The position numbers were made by a program, and so were the translations under genes. A stretch of 64,000 nucleotides of DNA from the NCBI RefSeq assembly GCF_038502225.1, contig NW_027196926.1, positions 1 to 64,000 on the forward strand. The letters run 5' to 3'. A model generated the notes under the pieces. It saw only the letters and a list, made by a program, of their open reading frames with translations, did no database searches and was not told the origin of the DNA. The DNA comes from Cherax quadricarinatus. Taxonomy: Eukaryota > Arthropoda > Malacostraca > Decapoda > Parastacidae. Shown here piece by piece: positions 51,964-62,989 of this stretch. Positions within the stretch are counted from its first letter, which is position 1. The number at the start of each line of letters is the position of its first letter.

Positions 51964-52819
51964 TTAAAATGCTGACTTTGTGGTCTATTTTCGTATAGTA
52001 TTTATGGTTGTATTCTCGTTTTTGTGGTCTCATTTGATAGAATGGAAAACATATTATAGAAATAGAGGTGATTTTGATTGATTTTACTATAAGAAGAACC
52101 TGGAAATGGAGCTCAAAGTAGGGGAAATGTTTGATTTTTGCCGATGTTCAAAAGTAAACAAATGATGTCATTATCCAATAAATGTCCAACTAGCCATTCT
52201 AATATGCAGTCATGAATGGGTTGATGCTGTTTATACAATTATTACAGTATTGCAGTAGTCTGCGTAACAGTAAATCTTCGATTTTTTTTTTTAATAAAAA
52301 TTCAAAATAGAAAGCAAGAGTAATATCAGAGGGGCCTGGAGACGTGACTGATGAACAAAGAAAATGTTATTTTAGAGCCAGGAATGTCAGCATTGTTCAT
52401 TCTGGACCGTATTTTGACATTTGTCATATTTTTTAATTTTTGTGAAATTGGCCAAATTGCAAATTTCTGACCACGTTATTGGGTAGTTGAAATCAGTAAA
52501 TGGGCAGTTACTTGTACTCAATCGATAGAAAAGATGGAGTTCTAAAGAAACAGCTATGAGTTTGGTCAACTGGAACAACAGAATTAGCCGAAAATAGGGC
52601 TCAAAGTGGGCGAAATCACCAATTTCTAAATATCGCCAAGGTCGCTAACTTCGCGAGAGCATAATTCCGTCTGTTTTCCATCAAAATTCATGTTTTTGGT
52701 GTCATTACAATCGCAAAAAGATTCTCTATCATTTCATAAGAATTTTTTTTTTTTTTTTTCAAATTTTACGACACCAGGAGACACTTCATGATTGGGGATT
52801 GCGACAGTCAAGGGGTTAA

Positions 52820-54677
52820 TGTCACTTTTGCACCATATATAACATTTCTTAATAAGAAATAATGTAAATGGGATTAATCAGTTCCAGACACCCAGAAGTA
52901 TCAACAAAATTTTTTTTTACCTTAAATATACATTTACATGCACAAAGAATGAACATTAAACATAACACATACCTTTACTGAAGGCTGTTGTTGCTGGAAG
53001 GAAGACAGGAGGGGAGAGTGAAGAGAGGTTATTTTTTGGAAGGGAAATCCCCCTCCCTAAGGACTGTAGGTACCAAGTCCTTATCCGGGGTCACTTCCTT
53101 CCTTAGTTTTTTAATGCCACTAGGACCAGCTTGAGAGTCACTGGACCCCTGTCACACAAAATATCTGTCCAGATACGTCTGTTTCTGGCATCCCTTTAAG
53201 ATTTGCCTAAAATGGGACATGGCATTGTCATTGTAAAAGTCGCCAGCACAGATTGCAACAGCTTTCTCAGGGTGATGTTGCTCCACAAATGACTGCATTC
53301 TAGTACACATTGTACAAATCTCCTTAATCTCTGAAGAAGGCACCTGTTTCCATCTCTCTTCCTCCTCTTCCTCTGTATCAATTTCCTGTGCTGTGGTCTG
53401 TTGCTGTTGCAGATGCTCTTGCAGCTCATCAATGGTTAGCTCTTGATTGTGGTACTCCTCCAACTCTTCCACATCCTGGCCACTCGCATCCAACCCCATG
53501 GAATTCCCCAATGCCACAATTGATTGCACAACAGGTGTAGGGTTGACAGGGTCAGCCTCAAACCTTTCAAAATCCTTCTTTTGGACACAATCTGGCCACA
53601 ATTTTCCCCAAGCAGAGTTCATCTTCCTGGAAGTCACTCCCTGCCAAGCCTTATCTATAAGGCCTATGCAGTGGAAGATATTGAAGTGGTTCTTCCAGAA
53701 CTCTCTTAGCGTCAATTCAGAGTCTGAGGTTATGTTAAAGCACCTTTGAAACATTGCTTTGGTGTACAGTTTTTTGAAGTTTGCAGTGATCTGCTGGTCC
53801 GTGGGCTGGATGAGAAGAGTGGTGTTAGGAGGCAAGAACTTCACTGTTACAAAACTGAATTCCTTAGCCAATTGGTCCCCCAAGTCTGGAGGATGAGCAG
53901 GAGCATTATCCATTAACATGAGGCACTAGAGTGGCAGTTTATTATCCAGGAGGTATTTTTCACACTGGCCAAACACTTCATTGAACTATTCCAGGAAAAG
54001 GTCCCTTGTGACCCATGCCCTACTGTTAGCCCTCCACATCACACACAATTTACTCTTGACAACACTGTTTTTCTTGAACACACTGGGATTTTCAGAGTTA
54101 TATACAAGTAAAGGCTTCACTTTCAAATCCCCTCTAGCATTACCACACAACAAGAGAGTTAGCCTGTCTTTCATAGGCTTGTGTCCTGGGAGTGCCTTTT
54201 CCTCCTGTGTGATGGAGGTCCTCTTTGGCATTTTCTTCCAAAAGAGGTCTGTTTCATCCCAATTGAACACTTGTTGGGGATGGAATTTTTCAGACTCTAC
54301 ATAACATTTGGATTCCCGCACAAATTTTTCAACCCCTTGTTTGTCTGAACTGGCACCCTCACCATGCCTTACAACACTGTGTATGCCACTTCGCTTCTTG
54401 AATTTTTCGAACAAGCCTTTACTGGCTTTGAATTCACCTTCATCACCACTTGTTTCAGGCAGTTTCTTTGAGATCCTCATGCAACTGCCTTGCTTTTTCA
54501 CAAATTATGGACTGCACAACGCTATCTCCTGCTAACTCTTTCTCTCTGATTCACACCAACAACAATTTCTCCACTTCTTCAATTGTTTGGGATCTCTGTT
54601 TGGTTATTGCATTCACCCCTTTCGCAACATCAGCTTCCATGATTTCCTTTCTCTTTGCCACAATGGAGCTGATTGTA
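52820..54677 (-). pseudogene. Older Tigger transposase pseudogene
   Basis: A diverged Tigger copy on the minus strand. 54501-53986 covers the second DNA-binding domain and NWDETDLFWKKMP. 53919-53152 covers LMDNAPAHPPD, QPTDQQITANFK and an acidic Gln/Glu-rich tail to the C-terminus. Stops lie before LMLMDNAP and in LLLV*IREKE, and a one-base change shifts the frame in the EDL.KKLPE region. The N-terminus ends at tacaatcagctcc, where the younger Tigger 54680-57021 begins. Another family branch than the intact copies. Confidence 0.88.
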
Positions 54678-54679
54678 TA

Positions 54680-57021
54680 CAGTGGACCCTCAACCACGAT
54701 GGCATCGATTAACGATAAATCTGACTAGCGATACATTTTAACGCAAAAATTTTGCCTCGACTAGCGCTTAAAAACCCGACCAGCGCTATTCGTTCCGTAC
54801 CATACGCGTCCACTTTGGCCTGAGCGCGCCTCACTTGTCCCTTGGGTGCCAGTGTTTACAAGCCAGCCAGCCACCGCGGTCGCTTCCAAACATACAACTG
54901 GAACATTTCATATTATCACAGCCTTTGTAGTGATTGCACCTGCAAAATAAGTCACCATGGGCCCCAAGAAAGCTTCTAGTGCCAACCCTACAGCAAAAAG
55001 GGTGAGAATTACTATGGAGATGAAGAAAGAGATCATTGCTAAGTATGAAAGTGGAGTGCGTGTCTCTGAGCTGGTCAGGTTGTATAATAAACCCCAATCA
55101 ACCATCGCTACTATTGTGGGCAAGAAAACGGCAATCAAGGAAGCTGTTCTTGCCAAAGGTGCAACTATGTTTTCGAAACTGAGATCGCAAGTGATAGAAG
55201 ATGTTGAGAGACTGTTATTGGTGTGGATAAACGAGAAACAGATAGCAGGAGACAGCATCTCTCAAGCGATCATATGTGAAAAGGCTAGGAAGTTGCATGA
55301 CGATTTAATTAAAAAAATGCCAGCAACTAGTGATGTGAGTGAATTTAAGGCCAGCAAAGGTTGGTTTGAGAGATTTAAGAAGCGTAGTGGCATTCATAGT
55401 GTGATAAGGCATGGTGAGGCTGCCAGTTCGGACCACAAAGCGGCTGAAAAATATGTGCAGGAATTCAAGGAGTACATAGACAGTGAAGGACTGAAACCTG
55501 AACAAGTGTTTAATTGTGACGAAACAGGCCTGTTTTGGAAGAAAATGCCAAGCAGGACGTACATTACTCAGGAGGAAAAGGCACTCCCAGGACATAAGCC
55601 TATGAAAGACAGGCTTACTCTGTTGATGTGTGCCAATGCTAGTGGTGATTGCAAAGTGAAGCCTTTATTGGTGTATCACTCTGAAACTCCCAGAGTGTTC
55701 AGGAAAAACAATGTCCTCAAGGCTAATTTGTGTGTGCTGTGGAGGGCAAACAGTAAGGCATGGGTCACTAGGGACTTTTTCTATGACTGGTTACACCATG
55801 CATTTGCCCCCAATGTGAAAAATTACCTAATTGAAAAGAAATTAGACCTTAAGTGCCTCCTGGTATTAGACAATGCTCCTGGTCATCCTTCAGACTTGGC
55901 AGAGCGACTTTCTAGGGACATGAGCTTCATTAAGGTGAAGTTTTTGCCTCCTAATACCACTCCTCTCCTGCAGCCCATGGACCAGCAGGTCATTTCCAAC
56001 TTCAAGAAACTGTACACAAAAGCTATGTTTGAAAGGTGCTTTGTAGTGACCTCAGAAACTCAACTGACTCTAAGAGAGTTTTGGAAAGATCATTTTACCA
56101 TCCTCAATTGTGTAAACATTATAGGTAAGGCTTGGGAGGAAGTGACTAAGAGGACCTTGAACTCTGCTTGGAAAAAACTGTGGCCAGAATGTGTAGACAA
56201 AAGGGATTTTGAAGGGTTTGAGGCTAACCCTGAGAATCCTATGCCAGTTGAGGAATCAATTGTGGCATTGGGGAAGTCCTTGGGGTTGGAGGTTAGTGGG
56301 GAGGAAGTGGAAGAGTTGGTGGAGGAGGACAATGAAGAACTAACCACTGATGAGCTGCTAGATCATCTTGAACAGCAAGAGGGCAGACCTGATGAAACTG
56401 CTTCGGAGGAGGGGAGAGAGAAATTGAAGAAGTTGCCTACTTCTAAGATTAAGGAAATGTGTGCAAAGTGGCTTGAAGTGCAAACCTTTTTTGATGAAAA
56501 TCACCCTGACACAGCTACTGCAAGCCGTGTTGGCAACCTGTACACTGACAATGTTGTGAACCACTTTAGGAAAGTCATAAAGGAACGAGAGGTACAGGCC
56601 TCTATGGACAGATATGTTGTGCGACAGAAGTCCAGTGACTCTGAAGCTGGTCCTAGTGGCATTAAAAGAACAAGGGAAGTAACCCCAGAAAAAGACTTGC
56701 TACCTCAAGTGCTAATGGAAGGGGATTCCCCTTCTAAACACTAAGAAGATCAACCTCTCCCCTCCTCCCATCCCATCAATCATCACCAGATCTTCAATAA
56801 AGGTAAGTGTCATGTAACTGTGCATGTCTTCTTCAGTTTGTGTGTATTAAAATTAATATTTCATGTGGTAAAATTTTTTTTTTTCAATACTTTTGGGTGT
56901 CTTGCACGGATTAATTTGATTTCCATTATTTCTTATGGGGAAAATTAACTTGACTAACGATAATAATGACTAACGATGAGCTCTCAGGAACGGATTAATA
57001 TCGCTGGTCGAGGGTCCACTG
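54680..57021 (+). mobile_element. Complete Tigger/pogo DNA transposon
   Basis: 2342 bp with inverted ends CAGTGGACCCTCAACCACG and ggtcgagggtccactg, flanked by TA (54678-54679 and 57022-57023). Related to 23763-26099, but the terminal sequences differ (gactaacgat blocks instead of gcataacgat). The two flanks belong to different elements: an older Tigger on the left and a piggyBac relic on the right. Confidence 0.95.
54957..56744 (+). CDS. Tigger transposase, intact
   Basis: 595 residues beginning MGPKKASSANPTAKRVRITM after caccatggg. The same domain order as the minus-strand copy: CENP-B-type helix-turn-helix (about 15-68), a second DNA-binding domain with GWFERFKKRSGIHSVIRHGE, and a DDE domain with NCDETGLFW (Asp188), LVLDNAPGHPSD (Asp305) and QPMDQQVISNFK (Asp342). 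The acidic stretch near 455-490 and the IKRTREVTPEKDLLPQ C-terminus are conserved. No stops or frameshifts. The two proteins differ at scattered positions, so they are separate insertions rather than a segmental duplication. Confidence 0.95.
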   Translation: MGPKKASSANPTAKRVRITMEMKKEIIAKYESGVRVSELVRLYNKPQSTIATIVGKKTAIKEAVLAKGATMFSKLRSQVIEDVERLLLVWINEKQIAGDSISQAIICEKARKLHDDLIKKMPATSDVSEFKASKGWFERFKKRSGIHSVIRHGEAASSDHKAAEKYVQEFKEYIDSEGLKPEQVFNCDETGLFWKKMPSRTYITQEEKALPGHKPMKDRLTLLMCANASGDCKVKPLLVYHSETPRVFRKNNVLKANLCVLWRANSKAWVTRDFFYDWLHHAFAPNVKNYLIEKKLDLKCLLVLDNAPGHPSDLAERLSRDMSFIKVKFLPPNTTPLLQPMDQQVISNFKKLYTKAMFERCFVVTSETQLTLREFWKDHFTILNCVNIIGKAWEEVTKRTLNSAWKKLWPECVDKRDFEGFEANPENPMPVEESIVALGKSLGLEVSGEEVEELVEEDNEELTTDELLDHLEQQEGRPDETASEEGREKLKKLPTSKIKEMCAKWLEVQTFFDENHPDTATASRVGNLYTDNVVNHFRKVIKEREVQASMDRYVVRQKSSDSEAGPSGIKRTREVTPEKDLLPQVLMEGDSPSKH

Positions 57022-57023
57022 TA

Positions 57024-58532
57024 CTTTATACCAAAGCGTTTCCTCTTGCTTGGTATGTACTGCTTGAATGAGAGTCTTCCTTTGAACAAAATCAAAGACT
57101 CGTCAATAACAAGCTTCCTGAAGGGATAAAAATACATACAACACTTTTGTTTCAGGTACATAAACACATTTCTGATCTTATATAACCTGTCGCTTCTGTC
57201 AGGCCTTGTTTTGTCTGAAAAGTGTAACATATGTAACAGTAACACAAATCGATATTCACTGGAATAATGTCACTGAAAGCTGGGGTTGAAATCAGGCGGT
57301 CTGTCGACCATTATGTGTTGACACTGTGCTTATACACATGTGGCATAAGCATTATTGTGGCAAAGAACAGGTACATATCTGCCACAGTTGTGTCCTTCCA
57401 CTGGTGTAGCCGTGATCTTGGTGAAAGAATTGTGTTTGCCATGGTGTACTCAAAGTCTGTATTGCTTTCCCTGGCAACAATGTCCATCAGGGGTTCATTG
57501 AAGAATAACTGAAAGCATTCCAGTTCGGTGGCATTGTTCCCAAGTGTACATGATGGCCATATTCCACTTTGTGTTTCATCAAAGTCATGGGACTGGGAAC
57601 AAACTCGTCACCTTGCTGCTAATCCCAAATGTGGTCAGCTTGTGGGTTCTGGATATTGAAATGTGGTTGTAGTTGTGCAGGTTGTGGTTGTGGATGTTGT
57701 GGGAGTGTGGGGTTGGATGAGGCTGGTTGTGGTTGTGCAGAGTCAGCAGCATCGGTAGTAGTGTGGCCCGCTGCTGGTGCCACATGACTCATGCCACCAT
57801 CACTATCACCACCACTCACATCATTCATACCCGTCGTAACAATATTGTCATCATCACTTATCAGTTCGTGGTGTAGGGCCATGGGATGTGCTCCGAGATT
57901 TACTCCTTTCCCTTGAAACAGCATATGACACACTACCAGACCGCATGCTATGTTGTATATACTGCCGCTTCACTGGGGATTATTCACCCTCACTGTCGCA
58001 ACTAGAACTGCTTTCAATAGCTTTGAAATCACTATCACTATCCCTTTTACTGCTCGCATCTGAGTCTTGTACACGGGCAAATAGTTTCCTCTTTTGTCCT
58101 GGTACAGGTGAACGTGAATGAGCTGGCCCAGCACCAGAGGTGGAAGGTCGTGGGTCATCTGGGTTTTCACCGCTAATTACGTTATCCTGGGCACTGTTTT
58201 CGATCACACCCACTTGAAAACCATGGAATTCACTTTCACTGACACTTCCATCGCTGTTAGAGCTATCACTTGGGAACAAAAGACCTCCAGTCTGCCGAGG
58301 AGTGAGGTACTTCTTACCTCAAGGCATGGTGAAAATGGACAACAAAGACGGCGCTCCCACAATGCACCACTGAGTCCCAGATTTTTTTCACAGGGTGCAC
58401 ACCCACCGCTGAGACCCATTCTCTCTCATGTAGGCCTACCAGCTTTCTCCCGCTTGATTTGAAGCCGCTAGAATTTACACATAAAAATACGTCTTAAACA
58501 GACGTATATATACAACTGAAACAGTCAAAGGG
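57024..58532 (-). pseudogene. Degenerate piggyBac transposon, minus strand
   Basis: Its 5' end is next to TTAA 58533-58536 (aacagtcaaaggg) with a palindrome gtatatatac at 58504-58513. Coding is scattered over frames: 58279-57980 FPSDSSNSDGSVSESEFHGF and the acidic N-terminus; a Pro/Gln-rich linker near 57650-57780; then SDKTRPDRSDRLYKIRN and LVIDESLILFKGRLSFKQYI (first catalytic Asp) down to 57026. The rest of the catalytic domain and the 3' end are missing at the Tigger junction. Its 5' region serves as reference for what 34907-38208 lacks. Confidence 0.85.
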
Positions 58533-58549
58533 TTAATCCATTCCAGATG

Positions 58550-59375
58550 CACAAATAACCCGCACATAGAAGAGAGGAGCTTACAATGACGTTTCGGTCC
58601 GACTTGGACCATTTACAAAGTCACACTAACAAGAAGTGGAGCAGGACGGGTATATATAGGCAGTGTTAGGCTTACCGACACTAATAATGCTCTTTTCTGT
58701 CACGTCAGAGATCATAGCCATCCTATTGACTGGTCTTCTGCTAAAACTGTCTTCCCTACTTCCAACTTTAACAGTCGCCGTCTGGTTGAATCATCCCCAA
58801 TACACAACTTTCCTTGTATGAATCTTAGTCCTGACTTCGTCTCTGTAGATGCCTTCCTCTCCCACTATATTGTAAAATGCTCCAAACTTCAGAACACCCG
58901 TGACTTAACCTGATTTCTCCTTTTTTCTTCTTCTTCCTCTTTCCCTTTCCTCTTTCCTTCTTTTCTCTTCTGGGTTGCCTTTCTTTCTCCTGTCTTGTGT
59001 TTCTGTTCCTTCATTATTTATTTCATTACTTCCCCTCCCCCCCACCTCTGTGTACTTGCTCTCCTCCTGTGAGCACCTAGCTCCCTTGCAGTGCTCCCCT
59101 TTTCTTTGTATTTGACTGGCTCCTCCTCCTCCTTAATTCCCCACTACTACTACCACTACCAGTATCACTACCACTACTACTGCTACTACTACTACCACTA
59201 CTACCACTTCTACCTCTTCCTGCCTATATATACCCGTCCTGCTCCACTTCTTGTTAGTGTGACTTTGTAAATGGTCCAAGTCAGACCGAAATGTCGTCGT
59301 AAGCTCATCTCTTCTATGTGTGGGTTATTTGTGTATCGTTCCAGTCAGGGTATTGTGCCTTTTTTTTTTGTTATT
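58550..59375 (+). mobile_element. 5'-truncated Penelope-like element with inverted tail
   Basis: Flanked by an 11 bp duplication CATTCCAGATG (58539-58549 and 59376-59386). The left ~130 bp is an inverted copy of the right-hand tail (gtgactttgtaaatggtcca...gtgtgggttatttgtgtatc). Between them the end of the protein can be read, RLTDTNNALFCHVRDHSHPI and LSPDFVSVDAFLSHYIVKCS, the region after GIY-YIG, ending in a stop near 58910. A pyrimidine-rich stretch and a trinucleotide run follow. Confidence 0.85.
59137..59218 (+). repeat. Imperfect ACT/ACC trinucleotide run
   Basis: About 80 bp of ctactactaccactac-type repeats inside the 3' part of the Penelope-like element. Confidence 0.8.
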
Positions 59376-59386
59376 CATTCCAGATG

Positions 59387-59700
59387 GTCGGTCAAAATCC
59401 GAAATGGACGAAAACCGAAGTAATATTTCCCATAAGAAATAATGTAAATACAATTAATCCGTTCCAGACGCCCAAAAATATTAACAAATAATACATTTTA
59501 TAGAGAATAACTATAGCTTTACATTCAGAAAACAATGAGAAATATATATAAATGACTAATTTTAATGGATAAATGAACATTTAAATCACTATTACATACC
59601 TTTATTGTTTTTCGTTGGTCCACACCAACAACAACTTCTCCACATCTTTGATTGTTTGTGATCTCTGTTTCGTTAGCATATTTACATAAAGTCAAGGTCA
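59387..59700 (-). pseudogene. Tigger relic, third branch
   Basis: Contains ttcccataagaaataatgta and ttaatccgttccagacgccc, as in Tigger 3' ends. On the minus strand LTKQRSQTIKDVEKLLLVWT corresponds to the start of the second DNA-binding domain. Most of the gene is deleted. The piggyBac relic (TTAA 58533) and the Penelope-like element both appear to have inserted into its left end. Confidence 0.65.
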
Positions 59701-59922
59701 ACTATTCTGGAACCTGAAGAGTATCTTCACACAAGAATTGATGCTGGAGATATTGTAAACTTAACATGAACTTTTTCTTGGGCACACTCAGAATAATTGG
59801 GAACCAGAAGCTTAAGAGATCTTATAGGATCAGTAAGGATGCAAGTCAAGTGTAATAGGAAAATATGGGTTACCACCTCTTGGCATTGGTGTCAGAGGAA
59901 AGAGAACAGAGAAATCTAATCT

Positions 59923-61522
59923 TCAGTGAACAGACATTACATTCTTAATACTAGTAATGGATATGGAAACTTGAAACGTGTGATTCGTCCATGTTTCATA
60001 CTTGTTCAAAATCAGTTCTCCAACACACCATGTGGGTATTGAGTCATGGGAGAGTGTTCCTCTTCTTGCAAGGGTATTATAACATCTTACATGATTATGT
60101 ATAGTGAGGCTGAGGTCAGAGCTAGGATGGTGAAACTGAGGAAGTTCTGATGTTTTGTCAAACAGTGTCAAGTTTAGCCCTTTGACTGTTTACGTCATAT
60201 ATATATGTCTTACGTGCCACTGTTTCTGACGTATAAATTCTAGCGGCTTCAAATCAAGCGGGAGAAAGCTGGTAGGCCCACATGTGAGAGAATGGGTCTG
60301 TGTGGTCAATGTGCACCACATAAAAAAATTCCTGCAGCACACAGTGCGTAATGAGAAAAAACTGACCATTTTTTTGGATTAAAACGCCGACCTTGAGGTG
60401 TATTTTTGTATAGTATTTATCGTTGTATTCTTGTTTTCATGGTCTCAGGTGATAAAATGGAAAACATATTACAAAAATAGAGATGATTTTTTATTACTTT
60501 CATGATGAAAACGACCTTGAAATTGAGCTCAAATAGCGGAAATGTTCGATTTTTACCAATGTTCAGGAGTAAGCAAATCACACCATATGTCCAGTACACT
60601 TCCACTGTGGAGTCTAATATTCTTTCACTAGTGGACTGATATTATTTATGCCATTTTTACAATAATGCAGTAGTCTGCATAACAGTTAATTTTGTATTTT
60701 TTTGTATGAATAAAAAATCAAAATCGAAAGCAATAGTAATGTAAGAGGGGCCTAGAGACATGACTAATGAACAGAGGATATGTTATTTTAGTGCCAAGAA
60801 TGTCTACATTGTTTATTCTGGACCCTATTTTGAAATTGGCATCTTTTTTAATTTGCGTGAAATTGGCCAAATTGCCAATTTCTGACCAATTTATTGGGTA
60901 GTTTAAATTGGTAAATGGGTGGTTTCTTGTACTCAACTGATAGATTAAATGTAGTTCTAAAGAAATAGCTATGAGTTTGGTCAACAGGAACAACGGAATT
61001 GGCTAAAAACAGGGCTCAAAGTCGGCGAAATTACCGATATGTATATGTCGCCGAGACCGCTAACTTCGTGGGAGCGTAATTCCGTGAGTTTTCGACCAAA
61101 TTTCACACTTTTGGTGTCATTACCATCGGGAAAAGATTCTCTATCATTTCATAAGAAAAAATATTTTTTTGTTTTTCAAAAATTTATGGACATAGAATGA
61201 CAATTTCAGAAAGGGGCCTGCGACAGTCAAAGGGTTAATAACCTTGAATCCAATTGGGAGAGAATTATACCAATAATTGCCTTTAATTTCTTCCAGTTCA
61301 CTTGAAGGGTATATCTAAAATCTGACTGAACATGTTATGAACTCTTGAATCTAAACTTGAAGTTAATTCTGCTTGTATAAAGGGATTGAGAGGTTGAATT
61401 GAGTACTTAGCCAGGGAAGGAACTGTGTCAAGGAAAGACCTGACGTGTACTAGCTGAAGAGGAAACCCATGATCTGAGAGGTTTTTAACCATTTCTTCAT
61501 TTTTCTTTCTTTCTTTCAACAC
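59923..61522 (-). other. Possible coding sequence split by a MITE
   Basis: Two minus-strand open frames flank the MITE at 60177-61234. 61522-61298 reads MVKNLSDHGFPLQLVHVRSF and PLNPFIQAELTSSLDSRVHN. 60171-59923 reads LFDKTSELPQFHHPSSDLSL and PTWCVGELILNKYETWTNHT. They look coding-like, but I do not recognise them. Joining them at the TTAA does not give one clean frame. They may be parts of an LTR-type or LINE-type element, or decayed host exons. Confidence 0.35.
60177..61234 (-). mobile_element. piggyBac-type MITE, ATATAT subfamily
   Basis: 1058 bp with TTAG at 60173-60176 (one mutated duplication) and TTAA at 61235-61238. Ends ccctttgactgtttacgtca and gcgacagtcaaaggg. The outer palindrome-like tcatatatatatg is present. 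The inner one is reduced to gacgtataaa. The uninterrupted sibling of the outer MITE 49745-52815. Confidence 0.9.
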
Positions 61523-62193
61523 ACTGGCCGTATCCCACTGAAGTGGGGTGGCCCAAAAGGAAAAATGAAAGTTTCTCCTTTTACATTTAGTAACATATAC
61601 AGGAGAAGAGGTTACTAGCCCCTTGCTCCCGGCATTTTAGTCGCCTCTTACAACACGCATGGCTTACGGAGGAAGAATTCTGTTCCACTTCCCCATGGAG
61701 ATAAGAGGAAATAAACAAGAATAAGAACTAGAAAGAAAATAGAAGAAAACCCAGAGGGGTGTGTATATATATGCTTGTACATGTATGTGTAGTGTGACCT
61801 AAGTGTAAGTAGAAGTAGCAAGACGTACCTGAAATCTTGCATGTTTATGAGACAGAAAAAAGGACACCAGCAATCCTACCATCATGTAAAACAATTACAG
61901 GCTTTCGTTTTCGTCACTTACACCTCACTTGGCAGGACGGTAGTACCTCCCTGGGTGGTTGCTGTCTACCAACCTACTACCACAGGATGGTAGTACCTCC
62001 CTGGGTGGTTGCTGTCTACCAACCTACTACCACAGGATGGTAGTACCTCCCTGGGTGGTTGCTGTCTACCAACCTACTACCACAGGACGGTAGTACCTCC
62101 CTGGGTGGTTGCTGTCTACCAACCTACTACCACAGGATGGTAGTACCTCCCTGGGTGGTTGTTGTCTACCAACCTACTACCACAGGATGGTAG
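61505..62193 (-). mobile_element. Internally deleted RTE derivative
   Basis: On the minus strand, RTE 5' UTR sequence (62193 to about 61590: tandem units, TA-rich run, gcatggcttacggagg block) is joined directly to an RTE-type 3' end (ttcaacacactggccgtatc and gggtggcccaaaaggaaaaa, 61511-61570). The whole coding region is gone. This is what a SINE-like non-autonomous partner of an RTE would look like. Confidence 0.7.
61931..62193. repeat. 50 bp tandem repeat, five copies plus a part
   Basis: Perfect 50 bp period: units start at 61931, 61981, 62031, 62081 and 62131, with a 13 bp partial at 62181. Each contains ggtagtacctccctgggtgg and tgtctaccaacctactac. Substitutions are few (ggatgg or ggacgg). 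Single units occur at 8964-9000 and 26390-26440 in RTE 5' UTRs, so this is an expanded 5' end module. Confidence 0.95.
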
Positions 62194-62520
62194 AGGATGT
62201 AGACAAGGACATGCAAATCCCAAAGTTACAAATTAATAATACCACTGGAGATAATGAACAAGGGGATGCCCCAAGGAATAATGAAGATAGAATACCAGAA
62301 AATACTGGAGAAGGCGCCACTGTTAGTACAAGTGCTGAAGATAGTAAAGTTAAAGAAAAAAAAAAAACAACATGCACTAGTAGGGAATGCAGTCACGAGA
62401 AACCAAGGCAAACAGAAATCAGACCTATGCAAATTCTATGCGTTAGGTATCTACAAGCATAAATCTCATAAATATTATCCTGTGACCCAATCAAACTTTG
62501 TTACTATTTAACTTCACTAC
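62194..62520 (+). pseudogene. LINE ORF1-like remnant
   Basis: Polar, Asn/Glu/Lys-rich coding (VDKDMQIPKLQINNTTGDNE, RNNEDRIPENTGEG), then in a shifted frame SDLCKFYALGIYKHKSHKYY, like the C-x8-C zinc knuckle in some CR1-like ORF1 proteins (FYALGIC-KHG). One Cys has become Tyr and a frameshift lies in the A-run at 62357-62366. A stop follows at about 62509. Confidence 0.5.
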
Positions 62521-62689
62521 CCAACAGAATACTCCATTCTACTGATTACACAGCAACAGAGTAAATGACCTGATGACCTGTCTTTGTAATACTCACTTTT
62601 GCTAAATTTTTTATCTGTTTACAATAATTTTTGTACCACTGAATATATCATTGCTTAGTTAATCTTAAGTTAATTTTAAGCCTGCCCAT

Positions 62690-62797
62690 AATGCTCTGCA
62701 TACAAGGGGCTTTGGCATGCTGCACTTCAAAAATTGTATTCCTTGTACTTCCCTGTATCATGTTCAAATAAATAAATAAATAAAATAAATAAATAAC
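62690..62797 (+). repeat. LINE-type 3' tail with AATA repeats
   Basis: Ends tgtattccttgtacttccct and (AATA)n at 62764-62797, the tail type of CR1/L2-like LINEs. It also resembles the tail of the SINE at 29957-30305. The preceding 62520-62690 is AT-rich with nothing recognised. Confidence 0.6.
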
Positions 62798-62989
62798 AGG
62801 CATGGAATATTTGGATAAACAGATGGAACGTGCAGCTTTAACCACCTTAGGAAATACCGTGCCCATATGACAACAGGAAAATGGTAAGCTTTTCCACCCT
62901 GATATGTGTCACTCTTCAGTTCAGGAAAGACAATGCTATAACTTACATTGCCAGGCACACCATCTAAATGTTACAAGAAGACACAGAAT

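Larger units (their letters stand above)
49745..52815 (-). mobile_element. Outer piggyBac-type MITE of a nested stack
   Basis: TTAA at 49741-49744 and 52816-52819. The left end ccctttgactgtcgaggttg has paired palindromes gtatatatac (49764-49773 and 49798-49807). The right end is gcgacagtcaagggg. A second MITE (49966-51963) inserted at its internal TTAA. Excising that restores ttttttttaattaaaatgct, matching the undisturbed sibling at 60177-61234. Confidence 0.92.

Noticed and set aside
61931..62193. Regular 50 bp repeats as a CRISPR array
   Set aside because: The units are contiguous with no unique spacers, there are no cas genes, and the genome is eukaryotic. It is a tandem repeat of an RTE 5' module.
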